Source: Byssochlamys sp. IMV 00236 (Eukaryota; Ascomycota; Eurotiomycetes; Eurotiales; Thermoascaceae). Taken from it: a stretch of DNA of 33,284 nt. The notes below the pieces were generated by a model. It saw only the letters and a program-made list of their open reading frames with translations, ran no database searches and was not told where the DNA came from. The DNA lies in assembly GCA_001931875.2 (NCBI GenBank), contig MSJH02000713.1:1-33284 (forward strand), read 5' to 3'. Position numbers and translations under genes: made by a program. Positions within the stretch are counted from its first letter, which is position 1. Each line of letters opens with the position of its first letter. Below are positions 22,491-32,287 of this stretch, piece by piece.

Positions 22491-24439
22491 ATGAGAAACA
22501 GTAAACTATTTTCTGTTTATATTCATTGGCCCTTTTGTGAAAGGTAAAAACAAGAAAGAGAGATCTAATGTGAGCTGATCTCATTATTACAGCAAATGTA
22601 CCTATTGTAACTTTAATAAATATGTCAATCCTCGCGATCCACCCCATGAGCGACTATTGGCAGCCATGAAGACAGAACTTGGTTACTTTTTGAACAATAC
22701 AAGATTTCAACTCAAGCATAAAAAGATTCATTCAGTTTACTTTGGAGGAGGCACACCCAGTAAGAAGTACTTGCCATGTTTGTCCCCTTGTCTAAAACAC
22801 TTTTCTATTAGGCTTAGCACAGGTAAATAACTCTTCAATATTTGTAAATAAGTGATAAGAACAGTTCTCTACTTGAGCCCGTAGTCGTGAGTTCACTTTT
22901 AAGCACACTTGATGAGCATATCGGTTTAACCAAAGAGACTGAAATCACATTGGAGGTATGTATTGTATATATGTATATGTGTATATATTTTAATGTAATT
23001 TATAGGCAAATCCAACAGTAAGTCAACTTTTTTGGTTTTAGAAAGCGAGTTGTGTATTAATATAATTAAAAAAGTCTGCAGAGAAAGACAAGCTTGAACA
23101 ATTTAAACAAATAGGTATCAATAGATTATCGCTGGGCGTACAGACATTCAATCAAAAACATTTGAAGATGCTTGGAAGAGATCATTCGGCAAAGGAAGCA
23201 TTGAGTGCTCTAGAAGCTGCAAAACGGATATTTGGATCAGATCGAGTTTCATTTGATCTTATCTTTGCGCGCCCGGGCCAAACGTTGGATGGTATTTATA
23301 TGAAAAAAAGGCTGTGATACTTTGCTCACTTGTTGTTTTTAGAGTGGAAGAATGAATTAAAGGTAAACCATTCGAAATAATAAACTAGGACTCATACAAA
23401 AGAGGGGAAACAGCATGCTCTGACGATAGCAGGGGATCATTTATCGTTATATCAACTGTCTATGGAAAGAAGCACGCCGTAAGTTGCATGTCGCTTAGAG
23501 GAACCAGTATACTTATTGTATGTAGACTACACAAACAGTACCTGAAAGGATTGGTTCCAGCCATGCCTGATCATGATCTATCAGCCGACATGTATGAAGA
23601 AACGGTGAGACAATGTGAAGCATTTGGTTACTCCCATTATGAAGTATCCAGCTTTGCCAAAACCCAAAAGGCAATCAGTCGTCATAACTTTTCGTATTGG
23701 CAGGGTATCGACTATCTTGGTAAAATAAAAGGAGCTTTTTGAGATATTTTGTCTGACATCTTTTTATAGGTATCGGGCCTGGCGCTCATGGAAGACTAAC
23801 AGACGTGTCTGCAAATCAACGAGTGAGAACATTTGGTGTAAGTTAAAGAGAAAAAAAAAAAAAAGGGGGGGAAACATAATAGTTATTGAGCCCCCTTTCT
23901 ATAGGAATTTCATCCAGATAAATACATGGCATTATGTGAAAGTGATGGAGAAGGGTAAGCTGATACTTCATCTATTTCGACAGGAGAGAAAAATAACATA
24001 TTGATCTTTTTTTACATAGACTACGCAAGATAATCCCAATCCCTTTTGATACAATGGCTGAAGTAAGATGAAACATCAAGTATAATTTATACCAACATTT
24101 TTAGGAATTGATCGTTTTTGGACTTCGTACACGTATGGGCATACCTAGATCAAGGTTCAGAGAGCTGACTGGCGGAAAGTCTGTTGAAGAGGTAATAATG
24201 ATATATATAAATCTACAGGGCACTCATAGTACAATCAGTTTCTGAACAAAGAACAACTCAACATGTTTCTGAAAGCAGGCTTTTTGATAGACGAACAGGG
24301 ACTAATGGATGATAGAGCACAGACCTATATTCCTCATGAACTTTTATCGCAATGGAAAGATGGAGGAGGCATACGACCCACAGAGGCAGGCCTTGAGAGA
24401 ATAGACTATATACTACCTCGATTGTTGGAAACCAATTAA
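22491..24439 (+). CDS. HemW/RSAD1-like radical SAM protein
   Basis: Fourteen exons in 1.95 kb give 421 residues: 22491-22543, 22593-22759, 22812-22822, 22878-22955, 23006-23017, 23075-23291, 23343-23362, 23414-23478, 23526-23719, 23770-23837, 23905-23954, 24020-24062, 24105-24191, 24239-24439. All junctions are in phase. The radical SAM cluster is C16-x3-C20-x2-C23 in YIHWPFCESKCTYCNF, followed by YFGGGTPS, INRLSLGVQTFN, the HemW-type signature SRHNFSYWQG, IGPGAHGR and a C-terminal winged-helix-like part. HemW proteins bind haem and are thought to be haem chaperones; they resemble anaerobic coproporphyrinogen oxidase HemN but are not that enzyme. Mitochondrial location is usual for RSAD1, yet no clear targeting peptide precedes the start, so an upstream start may be missing. 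It is convergent with ERO1, 130 bp between stops. Confidence 0.93.
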
Positions 24440-24569
24440 AAATATTTATTATCAATTGGTGAATGCATCTGTAACAAGGGATTCTATGTAACGAGGGACT
24501 GGTATATTCCATGACTTGAGTTGACTTAGAGATTTTTTGACGAATGGTTCAATATGATTTAAAATACGT

Positions 24570-25857
24570 TTATAACCAGATATTTCCTATCACCTTATTG
24601 TAAGTGATACAACATTCAATTGTAACGAATAAACGCTTACCTTGGGTGCCATCTGCTTCATGTAAATCGTTCTAAACTTTTGAATAGCATGTAAACTTTC
24701 AGATAATCTATTAAACGTATTGAAAAGTGCTACAATTTCACTTCTCTCAAAAAGATCAGGGTTTTCGATGGGACTAACCAAAAAGGATAAGTTTATGCTG
24801 TATTCATAACAAACAAACTTACTCTAGTGTATTGTCTTCATAAGAAAAGAGAACTTTCAAAGCAGTGCCTAAACCAACAGTTTGAAGCTTGCCCCAGAGT
24901 CTACATTTTTCGCAGCCTACACAATCCATAATTCTAGAGACATTTCGGAAATGGTCTCTGAATTCTTGCTTGAGAATCTATAAAGAAAAAAAAAAGTCAA
25001 AAAAGAAAGATAAACAATACCTCGCTGATCCAATTACCTGAGCTTCAGGACCATTAAACATGGATTTCTCATCAAATGTGGGTGGACATGATGTAGTACT
25101 CTTGATCAAGTCCTGTACTTGATGTCTCACAACAGCATCTTCCTTGTCGCTTCCTGTCTTGAATGGATAATGTTCGAGGTAGGGTCCCATCTTGTTAACG
25201 GCTCTCAAGAGAAGAGCATAAGTAAAATACACATTTTGAAGACGTTCGGGATGAGATCCGATACGATTGACAAAGCAATCAAGATTAGGTTCCTAAAAAG
25301 AGGAGGGGGCAAGTCAAACGGATATCTTTTTGGAACTTGTTTTCCTTACCCAAACACCTGTTTCGCGATTAAACCATTCATCGCAGATATGAATAGATAT
25401 GGAAGAATGTAACCCAGATATTAAGCGATAATACACACGTTTCTCTAAACACACCTCATCATCACTATCTTCACCTCCATCTGACTCCTCAGCGAGGTCA
25501 TTCAGAAACTGGTTCAGTTGAGCCTTATTCTTTGGTACCTGAGCAAAGGGGTTCACAGGCTTTCCTGTTTTCAACTTTGGCTGACCCAAGTTCATGATAT
25601 TGTTACAAGTCTCACAACCTTCCGTCATGCGGTGGACAATATTAAAGCAGTTTTCTTCGTAAATTGCCTTCCATACACGAGCAGCCGATGCGCCAGCGTA
25701 TCCTGTGAATCGCTCAGGGTTTTCTGTTAGGTCAATGTAAACTACGCTATCGGAGTCTAGGTTATCATCAACCAGACAAAAGTCCTGGTCTTTATATGTA
25801 CATTTTTGGAAAGGAGAGAGCTATTTTTTGCATAAATATCCATCATTGTAAAAAAGG

Positions 25858-25897
<40 letters not shown>

Positions 25898-26491
25898 CCT
25901 TACCGAGCCTGCTGCTGGTAATTGAATTGCGCTTAGTGCTGCCTTTCTCCACTCTACTGGTAATACCTCCTGTATCCATAAATTAACAACCAACAATAAA
26001 AGCTGTATATGATATATACCTCATCAATAATTGCCACAGAACAATCACGATTGGTACAAAGGGCATCTTCATTCCAAAAGGGACAATCTTTCCATAGATC
26101 AGCCTATGTTGTGTTTAATGCATATCATGATTGCCAAGGGTGGGTGTGAACTTACTCTGTAATATCTAAAGAATTTTGTCTTTACCAAGTTTTGGATCTT
26201 GTCAAATACATCACTTTGAATCCCTTCAATGCTTTTATAATCACAGCAAGTATCCTTGATTTGCCCACTTGGCTGATAACATATGGATCAATATTCGATT
26301 TTTGCCATGGTCATATCACTTACACTACAATATCCTTCACCATTGTTTGGTGATAGCACATTTTGAACAAACTTGACAGGTTGTGGATCCTGTAAAGGGC
26401 GTTGTGGCCCCTTGGCTGAAGATGATTGAAGCGTAGGTGTAATAGCAAAAGATGCTATAGATAATGCATAGAGTAAATATCCACTTTTCAT
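24570..26491 (-). CDS. ERO1: ERO1, ER flavoprotein thiol oxidase
   Basis: Nine exons on the minus strand (26491-26324, 26272-26156, 26103-26020, 25969-25904, 25784-25350, 25292-25038, 24977-24823, 24773-24641, 24593-24570) give 478 residues. Ero1 reoxidises protein disulfide isomerase using FAD and O2 in the ER lumen. A signal peptide ([16 protein letters not shown]) is followed by GYCS, DTCCDY, the Cys-rich [15 protein letters not shown] (C102-C116, probable shuttle region), [16 protein letters not shown], and the active-site [12 protein letters not shown] (C394, C397, C400). The last 8-codon exon is uncertain: reading through its intron gives an alternative end at about 24590. Intron 4 contains a 37-nt A run in the sense strand (25861-25897). 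Confidence 0.95.
25861..25897. repeat. 37-nt poly-T tract inside an ERO1 intron
   Basis: Uninterrupted T on the plus strand, A in the sense strand of ERO1 intron 4 (25785-25903). It lies just after the 5' splice site, between GTAAGG and the branch region. It may be a retroposon-tail remnant or slippage product; the assembled length may be unreliable. Confidence 0.8.
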
Positions 26492-26794
26492 TTTAAAGAA
26501 GAAAAGAGGAAAAAGGGCGGAAGGGAAATAATTATTAATTATGCTCTGATTTTATTACTGCTTGAAACGTGGCAATTCTACAATCACACTTTTTATTCGG
26601 TGACTGTAAAACTCAACAGTGCATATATATAAGGTGACTTTTTTATAATCAATGAGCAAAGTTTTACTTACGGTGTTTTACTATGAGTTCTTTAAAGAAA
26701 AGAAGGGTTATTTGATATTGTCTTTTTTTTTTTTTTTGATTGACTAGTCTTTTCTCTCTCTCTTTTATTTACTATTCAATATTGGATTCATGTT

Positions 26795-26832
<38 letters not shown>

Positions 26833-26964
26833 AGAGATTATTTTAAAGCACAGACGGGGTGTGTCAATACACACATTATACACACACACACACACGCACA
26901 TATAAACTTTGTATTTATCTTTTCTGCTTAGTCAATTCTTTTTTTTTTTATTTATTTATTTATT
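26492..26964. promoter_or_regulatory. Divergent intergenic region between ERO1 and FAD synthase
   Basis: 473 bp separate the two starts. It carries a 34-nt A run (26797-26830), a (CA) microsatellite (about 26877-26897) and a TTTA repeat just before the FAD synthase start. No unfolded-protein-response element was recognised with confidence. Confidence 0.5.
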
Positions 26965-27961
26965 ATGGTGATTTCTAATTTACCTGTGGAATCTCTTAAT
27001 AATGGCTGTACACATCAAAAAGTTGATCCTCATTTTATAACAACAGAGAAATATGACTTTCAATATATACAAGATACTGTGTATAAACTTGCCGAGACAG
27101 ATACTACATTAGGACATAGCGTAAGGGAGGCACTGGCAACCATCGAAAGAGCATATAAAGACTATGGGTAGAGACAGTAGATATATATATGGGGAATACC
27201 ACTAGTTCACAATGAGAAAAAAAAGGGCTCACACATATGTTTATAGTATAGAAACTACTTCATTATCTTTCAATGGAGGAAAAGACTGCACTGTTCTATT
27301 ACATTTGGTGGCAGCAGTTCTATCTCGATTAGGTCACAGCCAAATACCAATCAAAACAGTCTTTGTTACTTATCCAAACCCGTTTCCTCATGTGGATGCC
27401 TTTGTCAAGGTTTGCATCAGACGATATGGTCTCGATTGCGTTTATATACCAGGGCCAATGAAACCAGCACTTCAGCAGTATTTGGATCAAACTAAACCGA
27501 GACCATGCGCCATTTTTGTAGGCATCAGAAGAACGGATCCTTATGCGGGTAAATAAGATATAGGGGAGGGGAGGTTTCAAGGGGAAGGGCAAGACTAAAT
27601 CCTATGGGCCAATTTTGGTGATTTCTAGAAAATTTAACTTGTTTTGACAAGACGGATAAAGGATGGCCGGAATTTATGCGTGTTCAACCGATTATTGATT
27701 GGACTTATAAAGACATTTGGGATTTTCTACTTTTACTTGGTATCCCTTATTGTTCACTTTATGATCATGGGTAAAGGGGATTACCATATATTGTAGAAAT
27801 AGATCTAACTGTTATATATTAGCTATACTTCATTAGGTAGTATGGAAAATACCCATCCAAACCCTGATTTGGTAGATGAAAAAGGTGGATATAGACATGC
27901 TTGTCAATTAGAGAATGAATTGCATGAACGTAATGGCAGAACATGTTCATCTAAAAAGTAA
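26965..27961 (+). CDS. FAD1: FAD synthase (FMN adenylyltransferase), PAPS-reductase family
   Basis: Four exons (26965-27167, 27247-27548, 27629-27770, 27823-27961) give 261 residues, slightly shorter than yeast Fad1. The enzyme makes FAD from FMN and ATP in the cytosol. The PP-loop-like [16 protein letters not shown] (residues 73-88), [12 protein letters not shown], the [19 protein letters not shown] block and [14 protein letters not shown] are characteristic of eukaryotic Fad1. The first intron donor is GTAGAG, weaker than the others, but the join restores the conserved frame. The C-terminal end after GRTCSSKK is short. It is divergent from ERO1, a major FAD user, though shared control is only a guess. 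Confidence 0.95.
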
Positions 27962-28990
27962 TACACACCACTTGTATTCAAACATAGATATAGTAAATAG
28001 ATTCTCTTTATTTTAATGTCATTCACCTTTGCTGTTTTTAATCTTTTTGTGTTTTTGGCAATGCAAAGCGGGTTGAGAGGTTATCTTGTTTACTGACAAT
28101 ATACAAAGTGATGAAATGAACTGTAAAGTTTTGAAGGTGGGGGTATTGTGGCTTTATAGATCTGAGCGGATGGTGTTGATACAGTGCTCATGGCTCATAC
28201 AGTTTCCGAAATGGAGACAAAGGATGTGGTACGACCCTTGGCTTCCAAGATTTTTCTAATATCGAAAATAGCCTCCCATTCACAAGTCAAGAAAGAATAG
28301 AACAATGCGTTTGGAAAGATATAGAAAACTATGTATTTTATTGTGATTAATTTAAAACTGCGAATAAAAAAGCGCATACATTGTAAAATGATGTCACATG
28401 AAGTGCCTAGAAGAAGTGCCCGTAGTATGAACTTATTTTCTGGCGCATGTAGCGTTCACCAAAAGTGGGGGGGGCGTTTTTTCAATGAGTTTTTTTTGAA
28501 CTGCTTCAAATTCAAAACCAGTGACTTTATTCCTTGAAATGACTGTATAAACTGTTATTTTATTACTATTCATTCTTGTAGATTTAGCGCCATGGTCCAT
28601 AGATGAGTGTAATGTAGTTTTTCAGGCTGATATGTTGAATAAGAGCTTATTTTTTAAGCGACGCAATTATTGAAAATAAACTCTAGGGTTCTACCTGCAG
28701 CTTCTAATGAGCTACACGACAAGCCAAAGATTGGGCTGAAAATGGCGCTTTATTTCATGCTGAAAAGCTGTCTATATCCAATATGAACTCGCGCAAATTG
28801 AAGTGATAGACACTGTAAAGCATTTTTAAATGAATTTAGTGCCTTTTATTCATTGCGGAGAATCACCTGCGCTAACTAATTATGCCGCGTTGTGTTCCCT
28901 CTTTAATGCACGCGTGATCAATTTCAATGCACATCCTATAATTTCATAATTATCTTTTCTCCCCTTCCCTTTCTTGTTTCCTTGTTTAAT
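27962..28990. other. 1-kb gap with a dispersed repeat; promoter of GH125 gene
   Basis: Contains the dispersed repeat at 28416-28456. A minus-strand ORF (28377-28195, ending in the segment CEWEAIFDIRKILEAKGR) is protein-like but isolated; I cannot assign it. Near the GH125 start are a CTAACTAATTATGCCGCG block and ACGCGT (28910-28915), resembling the arrangement at 17240-17272. Otherwise nothing was recognised. Confidence 0.5.
28416..28456 (+). repeat. Dispersed motif copy (CGTGCATGTAGTGTT family)
   Basis: Matches 18238-18278 at 33 of 41 ungapped positions, including GCCCGTAG and TTTCTGGCGCATGTAGCGTT. It is 10 kb from the other copy and in the same orientation. Confidence 0.75.
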
Positions 28991-30706
28991 ATGAGCACTA
29001 TTGCAAAGCTACTTATTTTATACTTTATTATTCTCGTCAACCTGGTGTTGTTGTATCGCTACTTTCCACACAAACCACAGCCTCCATATGTACCAACTCA
29101 TTATGGCCTCTCACTCGCCAGACCCGAGCATCGCAAGTATACAAGTCCAGCTGTTGAGCAATTCTTGACCAAGACCGAGTCCCAGATGAAAGACAAGGAC
29201 CTGTACGTGCTACTACAAAATTGTCTACCCAACACTTTGGATACCACCATAGAATGGTTCAATTATAATAACACGGATCCGAGGACATTCTTGATTACAG
29301 GCGACAGTACGTAAATTAAATATTCTTTGTGCATTCATTATTAAAGAATATATAGTACCAGCCATGTGGATACGTGATTCTACCAACCAGATATCTCCTT
29401 ATATCAGATTTGTAAATGAAGACCCAGGATTAAAGGATCTAGTATTTGGCGTAATTCAGGTTCAGGCAAGTTATCTCGACTATGACCCTTATGCGAACGC
29501 TTTTCTTCGTCCTTGGTATGCTCCGCCAGTTGAGAACCCACGGAAGGGTTCGACCACGGACAAGGTCACACCTGCTTATGATCCGGCCATAGTGTGGGAA
29601 TCCAAGGTAAAAACAAAAAAAGAATAAAAAAAAAGGACAGTCGTCATTTATCGTTTTTTAATTTTGCAGTATGAGCTGGACTCTATCAGTCATTTCTTTA
29701 AATTGACGAATGACTATGTTGATGCTACAGGTGAGATCGAACGTGTACTAGAATCGACTGATTGGATGAATGCTGCTACTAGAGTGCTTAAAGTGCTTCA
29801 AGATCAAATGAAAGATACTTGGCCATCTACATCTACAGCCTTTATTCAAGATGACCCACAGCGAGTACCACTAGAGCAAGGATATCGGTTCACGAGATAT
29901 ACCGATAGACCAACAGAGACTCTAGGTCAATCTGGTATAGGAGGCATAGGCAAAAAATGTGGACTGATCAAGAGTGCATTTAGACCTAGTGATGATGCCA
30001 CCACCTTGCCGTACTTGGTAAGGATCATCGTCGTACATACAAATATAACAAATGTAATTCAAAAAAAAAAAAATAGATTCCAGCGAATGCTCATATTTCT
30101 GTCGAGCTTACAAGATTAAGTAAACACATTCGAGCGTATACAAAAGGAAACTATCGGCAAGAATATAAAGATTTAGCAGAAATCGCACACAAGATCGGAC
30201 AGACTGTCAAGATCGCAGTGGAACGACATGGAGTTGTGACACATCCTGTATTTGGTCAAATCTATGCTTATGAAGTTGACTGCTATGGTTCAGTTCTTAT
30301 CATGGACGATGCCAACCTACCCTCTTTGCTGAGCTTACCTTATCTGGGATTTGCAACAAAGAATGACATTGTCTATCAAAACACGAGAAGACTCATCCTC
30401 TCTCATTGGAATCCATGGTACTTTGAAGGCAAGTTTGTCAAGGGCATTGGAAGTCCTCATACAGGGGAAGACATGGTATGGCCCATGAGTATCTTGATGC
30501 AGATCAAGACATCAAGTAGTGAGCATGAAATAAGAAAACTTATCGATTTAGTTAAACAAGTTGCCAAGAGCGCAAATAGTCTGATGTGCGAGTCAATAAA
30601 TAGTAATGAACCAAGTAAATACACAAGATCATGGTTTAGTTGGGCAAATGGGTTAGCTGGAAGTACAATCATTGACCTCATTCAAGACTATCCCCATTTG
30701 GTTTGA
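28991..30706 (+). CDS. GH125 exo-alpha-1,6-mannosidase, membrane-anchored
   Basis: Four exons (28991-29306, 29356-29606, 29670-30017, 30077-30706) give 514 residues. GH125 enzymes are metal-independent inverting exo-alpha-1,6-mannosidases. A type II signal anchor (LLILYFIILVNLVLLY, about residues 6-25) is followed by the catalytic (alpha/alpha)6 domain with GDIPAMWIRDSTNQISPY, FRPSDDATTLPYL, PANAHISVEL and GIGSPHTGEDMVWPMS; conserved acids in these blocks fit general acid/base roles by family comparison. The C-terminal RSWFSWANGLAGSTI is also conserved. The anchor places it in the Golgi, vacuole or cell surface, acting on mannoprotein glycans. The ATG at 28991 is chosen because no earlier in-frame ATG exists. 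Residues across all introns are in phase. Confidence 0.93.
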
Positions 30707-30776
30707 ACGTCCGCAATAAAGAAAATTCTAGCCAATCATACATGACAAAAACGCCTCTCTAAACTCTTTTTTATTT

Positions 30777-30789
30777 ATTTTTCGCGTCT
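30777..30789 (+). promoter_or_regulatory. E2F/MBF-like site upstream of RFA3
   Basis: TTTTTCGCGTCTC lies about 40 bp before the RFA3 start. It contains TTCGCGT, the reverse of ACGCGAA, close to MCB/E2F consensus. Yeast RFA genes are under MCB control, so function here is plausible but inferred. Confidence 0.45.
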
Positions 30790-30826
30790 CTTCCCTTTTT
30801 CAGTAACAGCATATAAAAAACAAAAA

Positions 30827-31318
30827 ATGGAAAAGCCTACACCAAGAGTTAATTCAGCGTTAAGAGAGAAATATGTCGGAAAGACAGTTCGTCTGGTTGG
30901 AAAGATTACATCGGTAATAATAAAAAAAGACATGTATGGCTTTGTCATTACTGAACAATGGCGTAGTTTTCTGGAAATACCGCAGTATTAGAAGCATCAG
31001 ATCATGGACAAGTTTTAGTCCATTTGAATGGTGTAAAGTATTATAGATCAAAAGAGAGAAAGATTCAGATTGAATAACTTTCTTTAAAAATAGGAAAGTC
31101 AATGGGGAACACAATATGTTGAGGTGATTGGACAAGTTGATCAAGATTTCACTATAAGAGAGTTCAAGACGACTAATATGGGAGACAACTTTGGTAATTA
31201 TAAACAACAAATAGATATTATAAACAATGATGTATAAACAAATCTATTTATTATAGACCTCGACTTGGCCAATAAGGTAGTAGAGTTTGGTCAACGATGT
31301 CCAGAAATATTTGAATAG
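30827..31318 (+). CDS. RFA3: Replication protein A 14-kDa subunit
   Basis: Four exons (30827-30913, 30967-31032, 31094-31193, 31257-31318) give 104 residues, the normal size for RPA3. It forms the single-stranded DNA-binding RPA heterotrimer used in replication and repair. The single OB-fold shows as PRVNSALREKYVGKTVRLVG, KITSFSGNTAVLEASDHGQV, the central ESQWGTQYVEVIGQV strand and a C-terminal helix DLDLANKVVEFGQRCPEIF that would join the trimer bundle. No zinc or other domains. It starts 120 bp after GH125 and its stop is 17 bp from that of the convergent P5C reductase, so the 3' ends must overlap. Confidence 0.92.
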
Positions 31319-31335
31319 TATAATAAATACATGGC

Positions 31336-32287
31336 TTATGCTTCTTTACCCAATTGTTCAGCCAGTTCTTTTCCACGATCACGAGCAGCAAAGACAGCAT
31401 CAGATATGATCTTTTTGAATTGATTTGATTCCAGGGATTGAATAGCAGCCTCTGTTGTGCCTTTAGGAGACGTTACCTTCTTACGTAAGGTGGCTAAATC
31501 ATCTTGGGATTCTTGGGCCATACGAGCAGCTCCCAAACATGTTTGCATAACAAGTGCCTTTGCAACATCTCGAGATAAACCAGCCTCAACTGCAGCATTT
31601 TCTATATAATAACATAAGTATATACAATATAAGTATTGCCTCCGAATGTTTACCCATTGCTTCCATCATTAAAAAGAAATACGCAGGACCACTTCCGCTG
31701 AGAGCCGTGACGGTATCCATGTGTGATTCATCTGTAATCCAAGATATCTGTTTAGCAATAGATTTCATAATACTTTCTGCTAGTTCTCGTTGTTCATTAT
31801 TCACAGCATGTGTTGCATATAAACCCACAGCACCTTCGCCTATTAAAGCTGGAGTATTAGGCATACATCTCACAATTGATACAGGATGTTTTGAATTGAT
31901 CCACTTGTTGATATCGCTTGTTGTTATGCCTGCTGCTATTGACACCAGTAATATGGATGGATCTTTGTTAAATAAGGATGCCATGGAAGTGACGACTGAT
32001 TTTAACACTTGGGGTTTCACAGATAAGATTACTATATTTGCACCTTCAGCTGCTATCAAGTTATCTGCTGTACTAGAAAAATCAGGGTATTTTGATTGCA
32101 TATAGACACGTCTTTCTTCTGAGGGTTCAGAATAGCGCAAGTTGGTAGAAGGATATCCAGTCGACTGTAGTCCTGCCAAAATAGCTTCAGCCATGTTTCC
32201 TCCGCCAATGAATGAAATGATAGGCTTTGTGCTTATTTTTCCTTGAAGATGGGATGAAATGGTTTGTATTCTTGATAATAAGGTCAT
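31336..32287 (-). CDS. PRO3: Pyrroline-5-carboxylate reductase
   Basis: Two exons (32287-31654 and 31601-31336) give 299 residues. The enzyme catalyses the last step of proline synthesis, reducing P5C with NAD(P)H. The Rossmann start is ISFIGGGNMAEAILAGL, followed by ILSVKPQVL, IVRCMPNTPALIGEG, the substrate-site block TALSGSGPAYFFLMMEAM and, after the intron, ENAAVEAGLSRDVAKALVMQ with VTSPKGTTEAAIQSLE in the dimerisation domain. The ATG at 32287 is used because the longer frame upstream has no ATG. The N-terminal 22 residues before the Rossmann fold are slightly longer than in yeast Pro3 and weakly basic; mitochondrial import is possible but unproven. Confidence 0.95.

Noticed and set aside
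24470..24498. Two GTAACRAGGGA repeats between HemW and ERO1
   Set aside because: Resembles the end of a pogo-type element, but no inverted partner or clean TA duplication was found.
31554..32105. 183-codon plus-strand ORF
   Set aside because: Antisense shadow of the pyrroline-5-carboxylate reductase exon, which has clear family motifs.
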